Shown here: positions 53,094-61,441 of the stretch, piece by piece
Position numbering within the stretch: the stretch's first letter is position 1
Layout: each line of letters starts with the position of its first letter
From: Paenibacillus_V sp046244365
GTDB taxonomy: Bacteria > Bacillota > Bacilli > Paenibacillales > NBRC-103111
DNA length: 64,000 bases
Direction: 5' to 3'
NCBI RefSeq assembly: GCF_046244365.1
Contig: NZ_CP176395.1
Coordinates: 124,001-188,000 of the forward strand
The notes under the pieces: model-generated
Seen by the model: only the letters and a program-made list of their open reading frames with translations
The model's database searches: none
What the model was told of the DNA's origin: nothing
Program-made: the position numbers and the translations under genes

Positions 53094-54266
53094 TCAAAAT
53101 GAAGGCAGCGTGAACAATCCGCGATAAATTTTTAGCACCGTTTCGTAACCGGTTGCCGGACTGTAGCTGTAGACGATAACCGCGAACACGACGATTGCCT
53201 GCGTCACGAAGCAGCGGAAATAGAAATACGAACGTGATACTTTCTTTTTATTGACGGTCGTCTGGCCGAGCAGGCTTTCGATCGCAATGACGATCCCGTG
53301 GTAGACGCCCCACAGCACGAACAGCCAGTTAAAGCCGTGCCACAGCCCGATGAGTACCATAATGCCGAACGACATGGCTGCGCCTGCCCATTTCGAAGGC
53401 GTTTTGCGTCCGAAAATGAGAAACACGTGATCGCGGAACCAATCCGCCATCGTAGCGTGCCAGTTGCGCCAATATTGAGTAAGCGTCGGGGCGGTAAACG
53501 GCTTTTTGAAGTTTTCCGGGATGTTGTAGCCCATCAGCCGGCCGAACCCGATCGCGATGTCGGAATAGCCGGAGAAGTCGAAGAAGATCCAGATGTAGAA
53601 CCAGATCATCAGAAACAGCGATTCGTGCGTATGCAGCGTTCCGGCGCCGTCCATCATGTCGTTGAAAATCCGGCTCATCCAGGCGACGATGACGAACTTT
53701 TTGAACAGGCCCAGAATGATTCGTTTGATCGCCCACTCGAAGGTCGCCGCATCCACTTGATAAGGCTTGCGCGTATCGGCCATAAAATCGCGGAATTTAA
53801 GTATCGGCCCGGAGGTGAACGTCGGAACGAACAGGATGAAGTTGAAATAATCCAGCGCCCCGGCCCGTCCGTCCTTGCCCACGAAGTAGGCGAAATAATA
53901 GGCGTCGATGACCTTCAGCACGTTGTAAATCAAGCCGAGAAAAATGACCGCGTCGAACAGCGGACTCGACCAGACGTTCATTTCGAACAGCCGCAAGGAG
54001 GAGACGGCGGCCACGTTCGCGACGATTGCCGTCAAAAACCAGCCTTTGCGCCACCGCTCGGCCGTGCAAAGGAAGCGGAAGCCGATGAAGTTGAGCGCCG
54101 TCCATGCCATATAGAAGACGAACAGCTTCTGGCTGTATACGAGCAGGAAGGCGACGTTGAACAGCAGCAGCAGAACACGTTTGTTGCCCGTCCACCGCCG
54201 GCTCAGCATCAGCACCGCGATCATCCCGCACATCGCCAGAATGGACGTCATATTCGTATAAAACAT
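53094..54266 (-). CDS. DltB-like MBOAT O-acyltransferase
   Basis: A 390-residue polytopic membrane protein of the MBOAT family. YWRNWHATMADWFRDHVF (His270) and IGLWHGFNWLFVLWG (His310) are the two conserved MBOAT histidine motifs, with the second the expected catalytic His. DltB passes an amino acid from its carrier protein across the membrane to teichoic acid. Here it is the last gene of a five-gene operon whose carrier is loaded by a tRNA-synthetase-like ligase, so the cargo need not be D-alanine. It starts 4 nt after the DltX-like gene. Confidence 0.93.
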   Translation of the reverse strand: MFYTNMTSILAMCGMIAVLMLSRRWTGNKRVLLLLFNVAFLLVYSQKLFVFYMAWTALNFIGFRFLCTAERWRKGWFLTAIVANVAAVSSLRLFEMNVWSSPLFDAVIFLGLIYNVLKVIDAYYFAYFVGKDGRAGALDYFNFILFVPTFTSGPILKFRDFMADTRKPYQVDAATFEWAIKRIILGLFKKFVIVAWMSRIFNDMMDGAGTLHTHESLFLMIWFYIWIFFDFSGYSDIAIGFGRLMGYNIPENFKKPFTAPTLTQYWRNWHATMADWFRDHVFLIFGRKTPSKWAGAAMSFGIMVLIGLWHGFNWLFVLWGVYHGIVIAIESLLGQTTVNKKKVSRSYFYFRCFVTQAIVVFAVIVYSYSPATGYETVLKIYRGLFTLPSF

Positions 54267-54270
54267 GCGC

Positions 54271-54381
54271 TTAGAACCCCTCGTAAATAAAAATGCCCTT
54301 GCCGGTGTAATAGACGATCACTAGGACGAGCATGACCAAATACGCTAGGATTTCGATGGTTTTGCGAGCGATTCGAGCCAT
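54271..54381 (-). CDS. DltX-like 36-residue membrane peptide
   Basis: A short open frame with a perfect Shine-Dalgarno (GAAGGAGGTGG) 4 nt before ATG 54381. It encodes a basic N-terminus (MARIARK), one membrane segment (about residues 9-25) and the C-terminus GIFIYEGF. The last residues fit the DltX C-terminal motif F-x-Y-x-x-F (Phe31, Tyr33, Phe36); in DltX the Tyr is thought to be the acyl-carrying residue. It overlaps the DltD-like gene by 37 nt in another frame and ends 4 nt before the MBOAT gene. Small size makes it easy to miss in automatic annotation. Confidence 0.87.
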   Translation of the reverse strand: MARIARKTIEILAYLVMLVLVIVYYTGKGIFIYEGF

Positions 54382-55286
54382 TCGTCCACCTCCTTCGTAA
54401 ACAGCGGCGCCCCGTCTTCCCGGTTCAAATGGACCAGATCGTGAAAATATTGCGGCTCATAGCGGCCCATCGCGTCGAACACAGGCACGCGGTTCGCCTC
54501 CAGCAGCTTATTGACTTCGGCTTTCAGAGGCTTCATATAAGCAAACTCGGGATACGCCTTATTGTACGGCATCCAGACGACGCGAAGCGGAATCTGCTCG
54601 CGTGCGGCATACTGCATCACGTATTGGAGAGCGTCGAGATTTTGCCGGAAATCGTCCATCGTCATGGCGCCGAATTTCTCGTTGTAAAAGTTCCACCGTT
54701 CCTTCAGAAAATCGTCCGGCTTGCGGCCGAAATAAAGCTCCTTGTCGATCCAGCGGGGCGTATAGGCCAAAAGCTTGCTGCGATCGAGCTCGACCGTACC
54801 CGTATACAGGCTCCGAAGCGCTTCTTCGCCGGAGTCCTTCAAGTAGTCGCGGTAGGCGAACAGATAGGGCTGGTACCATTTTTTGAGCCATGGATAGGTG
54901 GAGTCGGTCGAAGGCTCCGTCGGCATCTTGTCCACCATCGTATGGATATCGATTCCGATGACGAGCTCGCCCTGCACCCGGTACAGCTTGTTCTGCAGGA
55001 TCCCCTTCAGATCGTTGATACTGCCGTACGACAGCCCCATTTCGACGAGCGGATGCTTGGACTTGTCTTCCATGTAGGCGCCGGTCACCGCCGAATTACC
55101 GAAAAAAACCGGGCCGGCGTCAGCCCAGTTGTGGTGATAGAGCGTTTTGGTAAAATCGTTCTTGTAGAAACGGAGCGACGACTTGAGCGGGTCCCATTTG
55201 GCGACGGCCAAGTCGGTCGCGGCGAAAGCAAGCAGCAGCACCAGCACGAAGCTGTTGCGCCGCAGGAAAGAAGCGAATCGTTTCAC
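54345..55286 (-). CDS. DltD-like SGNH-fold membrane-anchored protein
   Basis: A 313-residue protein with one N-terminal membrane anchor (about residues 12-29) and an extracytoplasmic SGNH hydrolase-like domain. The nucleophile Ser65 lies in VFFGNSAVTGAY, and the Asp283/His286 pair in HDLVHLNREDG. These match the Ser-Asp-His arrangement of DltD, which acts on the outer face of the membrane in the last transfer to the polymer. GTG 55286 follows GGGG about 10 nt upstream. It is 33 nt after the ligase gene. Confidence 0.87.
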   Translation of the reverse strand: MKRFASFLRRNSFVLVLLLAFAATDLAVAKWDPLKSSLRFYKNDFTKTLYHHNWADAGPVFFGNSAVTGAYMEDKSKHPLVEMGLSYGSINDLKGILQNKLYRVQGELVIGIDIHTMVDKMPTEPSTDSTYPWLKKWYQPYLFAYRDYLKDSGEEALRSLYTGTVELDRSKLLAYTPRWIDKELYFGRKPDDFLKERWNFYNEKFGAMTMDDFRQNLDALQYVMQYAAREQIPLRVVWMPYNKAYPEFAYMKPLKAEVNKLLEANRVPVFDAMGRYEPQYFHDLVHLNREDGAPLFTKEVDEWLESLAKPSKS

Positions 55287-55319
55287 GGTGCCAAACCCCG
55301 TTTATGTTGGAATATCGGA

Positions 55320-56513
55320 CTACAGCGATTTTTGCTGCCATTCCGCATATTGCTTGCGGAACGCTTGCGGCCACTGCGCTTGATCCAGTCCGTATTGGGC
55401 GAGGAAGGCGAACGCCCAGCGTTCGATGCCGAAGCCGACGCAGCCGGTAACGGCGTTGCGCTTGCCCATTTTAATATTAAACGCATTGCCGAACGTGTTG
55501 CTATGGAAGTTGACGGAACTGCAGGCAATCGATTTGTCGATGTACGGGATGCGAAGACGCAGCTCGTATTTCATTTCCTGGTTGCGCTGGAACGAAGCCT
55601 TGACTTGAAAATCGTTCGTGAAGAACGGATCGTTGGCGATTTCCATAAAGCTGTCCACGTTCCATTCGGCGGCAAGCTCTTTCAAATATTCGATAGACTT
55701 CAGCCGGTTTTCTTTGACGAAGTCCGGTTTGCCGACAAAAATGATCTCGCGCATGCTGAAGTCGAGCAGACGGCCAAAATCGGTATGGTTTTTGGACTCG
55801 AACCGGTGGCACTTGGAGATCGCCGTTACGACGACGCCTTCGCCCTCCAGCGTCTCGTCCTGCAAGCCCTCGTAGCAATGATAGCAGGTGGACGGGTTCA
55901 TCGCGAATTTCGGTCTCGGCATGTTCTCGTCCAGCGACATCGGCTCGTCCTGCTTCCAGCCTCCGGCTTCGCGAATCGATTGCGAGAACGTTTCGATTAC
56001 GTCCAAATCCTCGCGCAGATGCGTCAGGAAGTGGATATGTTCCGGGAACGAAGTGAAATGGTTCGTTTTATTGAGCGTTTCGCAGTGGATGACGGCCGGA
56101 TACGATTCTTCCTTGACGTCGAACCGGTTGGCGATCTTCGTCACGAAGGAGTAGTCGAGAAACCGCATCAGACTGGAAAACGGCTCGCGGAAAATGAACA
56201 GACCGGGCTCGAGCACCTTAATCACTTTGGATTCGACGAGCTCGGCGATAATGTCGCCCCGGTGAGGCGTGTCCACTTTATTTTCGAACAGAACGTTCTC
56301 CTTGAAGCCGAAATCCCCTTTGGAGAAACGGTCGATCAGCCGGTTGAGGCGGCTCTCGATAACGTCCGCTCCATGCGGAGAGTTGTGAGCGACCCGAAGC
56401 GTATCGCCGTCGATGACAATATCCGTAATCGTCTCGTCGACGAAGGCGGCGGCATATTTCAGTTGTCCGTGCTGGCCGGGCGCAAGGCGTTCCAGCGAAA
56501 CTATACATTCCAT
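55320..56513 (-). CDS. Class II aminoacyl-tRNA-synthetase-like amino acid:[carrier protein] ligase
   Basis: A 397-residue cytoplasmic protein related to the catalytic core of atypical seryl-tRNA synthetases. Motif 2 appears as CHRFESKNHTDFGRLLDFSMREIIFVG (Arg237, Glu239) and motif 3 as GCVGFGIERW (Arg365). Cys210 (PSTCYHCYEGL), Glu239 and Cys358 are candidates for the Cys-Glu-Cys zinc site of this family. It has no tRNA-binding arm. Known relatives in rhizobia load glycine or alanine on a carrier protein. The neighbouring carrier and DltB/DltD/DltX-like genes imply it stands in for DltA. The amino acid is not known. Confidence 0.85.
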   Translation of the reverse strand: MECIVSLERLAPGQHGQLKYAAAFVDETITDIVIDGDTLRVAHNSPHGADVIESRLNRLIDRFSKGDFGFKENVLFENKVDTPHRGDIIAELVESKVIKVLEPGLFIFREPFSSLMRFLDYSFVTKIANRFDVKEESYPAVIHCETLNKTNHFTSFPEHIHFLTHLREDLDVIETFSQSIREAGGWKQDEPMSLDENMPRPKFAMNPSTCYHCYEGLQDETLEGEGVVVTAISKCHRFESKNHTDFGRLLDFSMREIIFVGKPDFVKENRLKSIEYLKELAAEWNVDSFMEIANDPFFTNDFQVKASFQRNQEMKYELRLRIPYIDKSIACSSVNFHSNTFGNAFNIKMGKRNAVTGCVGFGIERWAFAFLAQYGLDQAQWPQAFRKQYAEWQQKSL

Positions 56514-56556
56514 GGGTTGCTACCTCTCAATCTGCGGAAAATAAGCCTGTCGGCCG

Positions 56557-56808
56557 TTATTTGCCGTTTTTTTGTGCGATAAACGTTGCGATTTCGTTGA
56601 CCGTATTCATCGAATAGAGCATGAGGTCTTGATTCGTCACTTGAATGTCGTATGATTTCTCGACATGGGCGATAAGTGCGGTTGCCCCGATCGAGTCGAT
56701 ATAGCCATAGTCGAACAGGTGTACGTCCCGGTCGAAATCTTCGTCATCGGCTTCGATCTCGTATCGGTCGCGAATGTGGCGCTCCAATTGTTCGGCAATT
56801 TTTTCCAT
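56557..56808 (-). CDS. Acyl/aminoacyl carrier protein (DltC-like)
   Basis: An 83-residue acidic four-helix carrier protein. The phosphopantetheine-accepting Ser39 lies in GYIDSIGATAL. ATG 56808 was chosen because GAGGAGG lies upstream at the right distance; a longer in-frame reading is not carrier-like. It is the first gene of the dlt-like operon, 43 nt before the ligase, and the likely substrate of that ligase. Confidence 0.93.
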   Translation of the reverse strand: MEKIAEQLERHIRDRYEIEADDEDFDRDVHLFDYGYIDSIGATALIAHVEKSYDIQVTNQDLMLYSMNTVNEIATFIAQKNGK

Positions 56809-56953
56809 TAGGGTGAGCCTCCTCTGCATAGCTGGTGAAAATAGTAGGGGAAACGCGCCTTGCGGCGAACCTAAAATCGTGTAGTACCGCTTTCTTAAAG
56901 GACTGGCGGCCGGCATCGTCCTTAAACGGGCGAGAAACAGGCTGGCCGCTGTA

Positions 56954-57020
56954 AGAGACTATAAAAGCTCTTATTTTCACAGTCTGCTCATTTTTAAGAA
57001 GATAAGAGCCTCTATAGTCT
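56954..57020. repeat. Long inverted repeat upstream of the dlt-like operon
   Basis: Arm 56954-56973 (GAGACTATAAAAGCTCTTAT) and arm 57001-57020 match as inverted repeats at 18 of 20 positions with a 27-nt loop. It lies in the 372-nt gap between the FG-GAP gene and the carrier-protein gene. It may be a terminator remnant, a regulator site or a leader structure. Confidence 0.6.
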
Positions 57021-57110
57021 CCTATTTATCCCTTTTATTGAAAAATGGCCACTTTCGGGTGAAATAGCGGTCTTTAGCGTCGCTTAAATACTCAAAAATG
57101 CGGGTAACTA

Positions 57111-57144
57111 GGCGATTAAGAGTCCTTAGGGACTCTTAATCGCC
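57111..57144 (-). terminator. Perfect 15-bp hairpin after the FG-GAP gene
   Basis: GGCGATTAAGAGTCC (57111-57125) pairs perfectly with GGACTCTTAATCGCC (57130-57144) around a TTAG loop, 37 nt past the stop of the leftward FG-GAP gene. No T-run follows, so it may be a Rho-independent terminator of weak type or an mRNA-end stabiliser. Confidence 0.6.
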
Positions 57145-57180
57145 GGCTGCTTGCAGCAAGCGGGAGTCGGACACTGCTTA

Positions 57181-60100
57181 CTATCTCAAGCGCACCTTGA
57201 TCGTCGTCTTGTCGCCGAAATGAGTGACCGTATACGTATGCCGTTCTGCATTTTCCTCGATCTTCAAATCATCGCCTTCGATCGCAATCGGGCTGTCCGG
57301 CGGGCTGTACAGCTTGATTTGCTGCATCCCTTCGCCATTCAGCGCAATCGTCCAGCTGTCATCCTGCTTGTCGATCGCCATCGGCACGTTAACGCGAACG
57401 ATGTGGAAAGGCTCCTTGCGCCAGCTGACGGTCAGCTTCGAAGGTCCGGCAAGACCGGCGTACAGCACCGGTTTTTCCGCCGGCAGCGGCTTCCCGTCTT
57501 CGGCGGCTTCGCGCTGGAACGCCTCGCGGCTCGTGAACACCGGCGAATCGACGACAAGCGGCTGCCCCGCGTACTTTTTACCCGGTTCGATCGCCACGCC
57601 AAGCGTGTTGCGGTAATCGCCCGCTTGCTGCGGAACGTCGCCGGTTTGGGGCGTCAGCGTGAGCGATAAGTGAACGCCTTTCCCTAAGGCATTCCTTAAC
57701 TTGTCCCACAAATAAAGCCCCCAGCTTTGGCTGACCTTTACTTTGGACGTGAGCGCCGTCAGGTACGATTGAGCCATTTGCGGCTCGGTCATAAAGTTAT
57801 AATCGTATTCGGTACGCAGCTTGTCGAGGTAGCGGACGAACGGCAGCAGTCCTTCCTTCGTGTCAATGGAGCTGGCGATCTTGTATTCGATATGCTCAAA
57901 ATAGTCGATCGGCATGTCAAGCGCCGTATAAGCTTCAAAAACATCTTTTGTCGATCCGTTGCTCGGGTAATTAAAAGCGGGAGCGCCTACCAGCATCGGG
58001 TTTTGCAAAGACCCGTCAGTCAGCAGGAACGGCATCGCCCACATATAGTCCGACGAGTAAACCGGATCGGACCGGTTGTTTGATGGTCGGAAGCCGAAGT
58101 TGAACCAAATATCCTGCGCATTTTCATTGCGCAGCGTTTGAATGCGGTCAATATTGTTGATCCGCCACGTATGCTGGTTCGTACCCGGCATGTCCCACGG
58201 AATGCCTAGCTTCTTGAACGATTCGCGCTGCAGGGCAAGCTCGGCTTTCTCCTGTTCGTCGCTCACATATTGGTGCACGTAAACGTGCGGGTATAGCGGA
58301 ATATGGTTCGTTTTGGCATAATCCAGAAACTCCTTAAGTTGAGCGGCGTAAGGGAACGCCGGATCGTCGATTGTTACCGGGTCGCTGAACCCGACCTGTC
58401 CGACGATCAGATCGGGCTTGCCGTCGTGATTGATATCGTAAACGACCGGTACCGCATTGTGGCCGCCCACCAGGGCGTTCGTGCCCATCATGTTTTTCGT
58501 TTCGCCGTTGATCGGGCCTTGATTGATCCAAGCGCCGTCTTTTTGCACGAAAAGCTGCACGTCTCCGTCATTGCTGCCGACAAGCAGGTCGAGCTTGCCG
58601 TTGTCGGTCATATCGGCGAGGGCTGGGGCTGCATGCAGTGAGGTCAACTGAACAATCGGACGGCCAGCCTCGAAGGCGAGAGGATGTCCCGGCACGCCGC
58701 GAAACAGTGTAACGCCGCCGTTCTCATCGCCGACGACGAGGTCGGGCGTGCCATTGCCGTCGATGTCGCCGACGGTCGGCGCCGCATTCGCGGAGACGGC
58801 AAGCGGCTTGCCGGCTGCAGTAAGCCGCACGGGCTTCGCAAAGATGGCGCTGGCGAAGCCGTTGCTTGTGCCGAGCGTGCGCGGGGCCGCTGCCGCTTCC
58901 TCGCTGCCAAGAGCAAGCGCCGCGTAAACCTCGCCTTTGGCGTTGCCGAGCACAAGGTCGATGCGCCCGTCGCCATTCAGATCGGCAGCCGCAATCGTCG
59001 CGTACTGGCCGACCGTGAGCGGCTGGCCGTCCGACTGGAGCAGCTTTTGCGGCGCTCCGAACGCGTCAGGCGTCGCCAAGCCCGCAGGCAGCGGTTGCGA
59101 GGCATAAGCCTCGTCGTTATGGCCGAGGTTGCGATACGCATAGATGTAGCCGTCTGCGCTGCCTGCAAGCAAGTCGGAGCGTCCGTCGCCGTCGAGGTCG
59201 ACAAAGGCAGGATACATCCGGTAAGGCAAAGGCAACGGGGTTGCCAGCTCGTTATCGCGAGGATCATGCCGATCCGGATACCTCGCTAATTTCATCGGTC
59301 GGCTGCCGCTGACAAGCTTGGCTCCGCTGGAATAGAACGAGTTGGCGTACTCCCCGATAAATTTCGGGTTTTGCGCCGTCCCCACATTCAAATGGACGAT
59401 CGTGTTCTCCCACCAGTTTCCCCAATCGAAGGAACCGCGAACGAGCGAGTACGACGGGATCTGATTATATTCCTTCAGCAGCTCCGCCCAGCGGATGCCC
59501 GAGCTGTCGCGGAATCCCGGTAGCGCCTCGAAGTGGTTCTGAAACGCCATCGCCGGCCGTCCGTAAGGACCGAGCGACTTCGTCACACTATAGCCGAGCG
59601 TTTCCTTCGAAACATAGGCCACATAAGCGTTGCGAAGCTGGTAGTTTGCCGCCGCAAAGGAAAATTGGAAGTAAGGCTGCAGCGGTAGCGGATTTTTGAA
59701 ATCGAAATAAGTCGTGCCAGGGACCCGCGGATGTTGTTGCGCTTGACGGTCGGCCAGCTTGGCAAAGCCTTGCCCGGGATCCTGACCGCTCTGCATATCG
59801 AAGCCGGTTATGAAATAACGATTAGGCAAAAATGTTCCCGCGAGAAGCACCGAGCCTTCACCGAACCGATTAACGGTCATCGCAGCCACATCGTTCACTT
59901 TCACGATCGTTTCGGCGGTCGTCGGGACTAGTCCCTTACCCCAGCGGAATTTTGGCACTGATTGGAAGCCCCCGTGGGCGCTAAAATTGTCTGCAAACAG
60001 CTGAAACACCTGCTGTAGGCCTTGCAAATGGAGGTCCACACCGGGATAGTCGAACTTCACGCCCGAGTCCGTATCCGCCGGAATATCGGTAAGCGCCGAA

Positions 60101-60474
60101 CCGCCGAGCACATCCAGCGGAAAATCGGCGGCAAAGCCGTTCTCCAAAAACAAATGACCCCCTCCGCGGACATAGTCGGCCAGCTTCGGCAAAGCCTGCT
60201 TCAAAGCATCCGTATGCTGCAGCGCGGGGTCGAGATAGATAGCGTCATAGCTGCGCAGCTTGCGGCCGGACAGCTTGTCCAGCGCACCGCGATTGACGTA
60301 GGCGTTAGCCGCCAGCGTTTGTTGAAGATTGTCGAAAGCGGAGGTGTCGAAAGCGTCCGCCGCGGTTGCATATAAAAGATCCAGCCGGTCTTCCTTTGGC
60401 ACGAAAAAGAGAGCGGCGGCAAGCACAAGCAGCGCTCCGGCGGCTGCCAATAAGGACGATCGGATTCTATTCAA
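57181..60474 (-). CDS. Large secreted FG-GAP/VCBS repeat protein
   Basis: A 1097-residue exported protein. Residues 8-25 are a signal/anchor segment. Residues 30-125 resemble a glutamine-amidotransferase-like Rossmann domain (YVRGGGHLFLENGF). Five FG-GAP repeats carry calcium-type loops: DLDGDGRSD (426), DLNGDGRID (498), DIDGNGTPD (570), DMTDNGKLD (621, altered) and DINHDGKPD (680). The C-terminal 400 residues (about 700-1097) contain YPHVYVHQY and long mixed segments I do not recognise; a carbohydrate-active fold is possible. TTG 60474 follows AGAGGG. Function unknown, but its place beside a surface-aminoacylation operon suggests an envelope role. Confidence 0.82.
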   Translation of the reverse strand: MNRIRSSLLAAAGALLVLAAALFFVPKEDRLDLLYATAADAFDTSAFDNLQQTLAANAYVNRGALDKLSGRKLRSYDAIYLDPALQHTDALKQALPKLADYVRGGGHLFLENGFAADFPLDVLGGSALTDIPADTDSGVKFDYPGVDLHLQGLQQVFQLFADNFSAHGGFQSVPKFRWGKGLVPTTAETIVKVNDVAAMTVNRFGEGSVLLAGTFLPNRYFITGFDMQSGQDPGQGFAKLADRQAQQHPRVPGTTYFDFKNPLPLQPYFQFSFAAANYQLRNAYVAYVSKETLGYSVTKSLGPYGRPAMAFQNHFEALPGFRDSSGIRWAELLKEYNQIPSYSLVRGSFDWGNWWENTIVHLNVGTAQNPKFIGEYANSFYSSGAKLVSGSRPMKLARYPDRHDPRDNELATPLPLPYRMYPAFVDLDGDGRSDLLAGSADGYIYAYRNLGHNDEAYASQPLPAGLATPDAFGAPQKLLQSDGQPLTVGQYATIAAADLNGDGRIDLVLGNAKGEVYAALALGSEEAAAAPRTLGTSNGFASAIFAKPVRLTAAGKPLAVSANAAPTVGDIDGNGTPDLVVGDENGGVTLFRGVPGHPLAFEAGRPIVQLTSLHAAPALADMTDNGKLDLLVGSNDGDVQLFVQKDGAWINQGPINGETKNMMGTNALVGGHNAVPVVYDINHDGKPDLIVGQVGFSDPVTIDDPAFPYAAQLKEFLDYAKTNHIPLYPHVYVHQYVSDEQEKAELALQRESFKKLGIPWDMPGTNQHTWRINNIDRIQTLRNENAQDIWFNFGFRPSNNRSDPVYSSDYMWAMPFLLTDGSLQNPMLVGAPAFNYPSNGSTKDVFEAYTALDMPIDYFEHIEYKIASSIDTKEGLLPFVRYLDKLRTEYDYNFMTEPQMAQSYLTALTSKVKVSQSWGLYLWDKLRNALGKGVHLSLTLTPQTGDVPQQAGDYRNTLGVAIEPGKKYAGQPLVVDSPVFTSREAFQREAAEDGKPLPAEKPVLYAGLAGPSKLTVSWRKEPFHIVRVNVPMAIDKQDDSWTIALNGEGMQQIKLYSPPDSPIAIEGDDLKIEENAERHTYTVTHFGDKTTIKVRLR

Positions 60475-60516
60475 AGCAAAAACCCTCTAACGAATTGGAT
60501 TGCAAAGCTTGTGAGT

Positions 60517-60545
60517 ATTATACCATTTTCCGCGAATGATGTTAA
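60517..60545 (-). promoter_or_regulatory. sigma-A promoter of the FG-GAP gene
   Basis: On the minus strand TTAACA (60540-60545) is followed by a 17-nt spacer and TATAAT (60517-60522). Confidence 0.82.
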
Positions 60546-60691
60546 CTTAAGGCGAAAGTTGATAGGTTGGACGGTAAAATTCTCACAATATTTGACGTTA
60601 ACGGTTGGCATATAGTTGCAGTTGCGGATTATTTTGTGGAATCGGCCGTTTCACGCGCAGACCGATGAAGAATAGAAGCGGAGTTAAAGGG

Positions 60692-60735
60692 AAAAACCTC
60701 CCTGTTCGCCTTCGCGAAGCGGCGTGGGAAGTTTC
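60692..60735 (-). terminator. Terminator of the decayed ABC-2 permease gene
   Basis: AAACCTCCC (60694-60702) pairs with GGGAAGTTT (60726-60734), one mismatch, with an inner CTTCGCGAAG palindrome. A T-run follows on the minus strand. A second, plus-oriented hairpin with T-run (CGCTAACC/GGCTGGCG, 60780-60803) overlaps the end of the permease gene. Confidence 0.6.
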
Positions 60736-60801
60736 ATTGTCGGAGAACGGGGATATTTACTCACGATATTTCCTCCTTTCGCTAACCTCCGGCTGGCGTT
60801 T

Positions 60802-61441
60802 TTATTTATCGAACCGCTTTTTACCGTACACGAAGTAACAAATTGCAAGCGAAAGCACGGTCCAGATTGCGATATTCGTGAAGTGGGCGTACAGGTCGGA
60901 AACCGTACCGCCCTGACTGAGCTTGACGACCGCATGGATAAAATGCTGCGTCGGCAAATAGTCGGCTGCGGCCGTGATTGCAGGCTGCTTGAACATCGGA
61001 GCGTACATCGGCGCCATGACGAAGATAAGCAGGACAGGCAGTCCGGTGATGCTCGTTTCGGATACGGTGCGCGACACGAGCCCGATGATCGTGCCGACCG
61101 AGCACGCTGGCGACGATGACGATGAACGTAATGAGCGTGGTCAGCGCGCTTTTACTGAGCAGCACCTCGGAGGTGGAAGCGGGCGACAGCATGAGTACGC
61201 GGAGCGTATGCTTTTCCTTTTCCTCCGAAATCATATTGGCTTGAACGAAGGAACCCGTCATCGACAGCGCCAGCAAAATCGGGAAGCTCATCACCGACAA
61301 GTCCTTCCCGTCGTCCATCTTGCTGAACAGGAAAGCGAACATGACCGGCATGGCCGCCATCAGCAAAATTTGCGGGTTTTTTAAAGTGTCCTTCCATTCC
61401 TTGGCTACGATGGCTTGGAAACGTTTCATGGAAAATGTCAT
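60802..61441 (-). pseudogene. ABC-2-type permease gene with a frameshift
   Basis: The N-terminal part (MTFSMKRFQAIVAKEWKDTLKNP ... FIVIVASVLG) and the C-terminal part (VSRTVSETSITGLPVLLIF ... YFVYGKKRFDK) lie in different frames that switch near 61100, where one extra base at CTCGGTCGGCACG would restore VLGGTIIGLVSRT. Joined, it would be a six-segment ABC-2 exporter of about 213 residues. A real mutation or a sequencing error are both possible, but the truncated ATPase gene next to it favours decay. Confidence 0.8.

Noticed and set aside
54429..56582. Plus-strand open frame of 717 codons antisense to the dlt-like operon
   Set aside because: It mirrors the reading frames of the DltD-like and ligase genes, has no Shine-Dalgarno and no recognisable domains; GC-rich codon use makes such shadows long.
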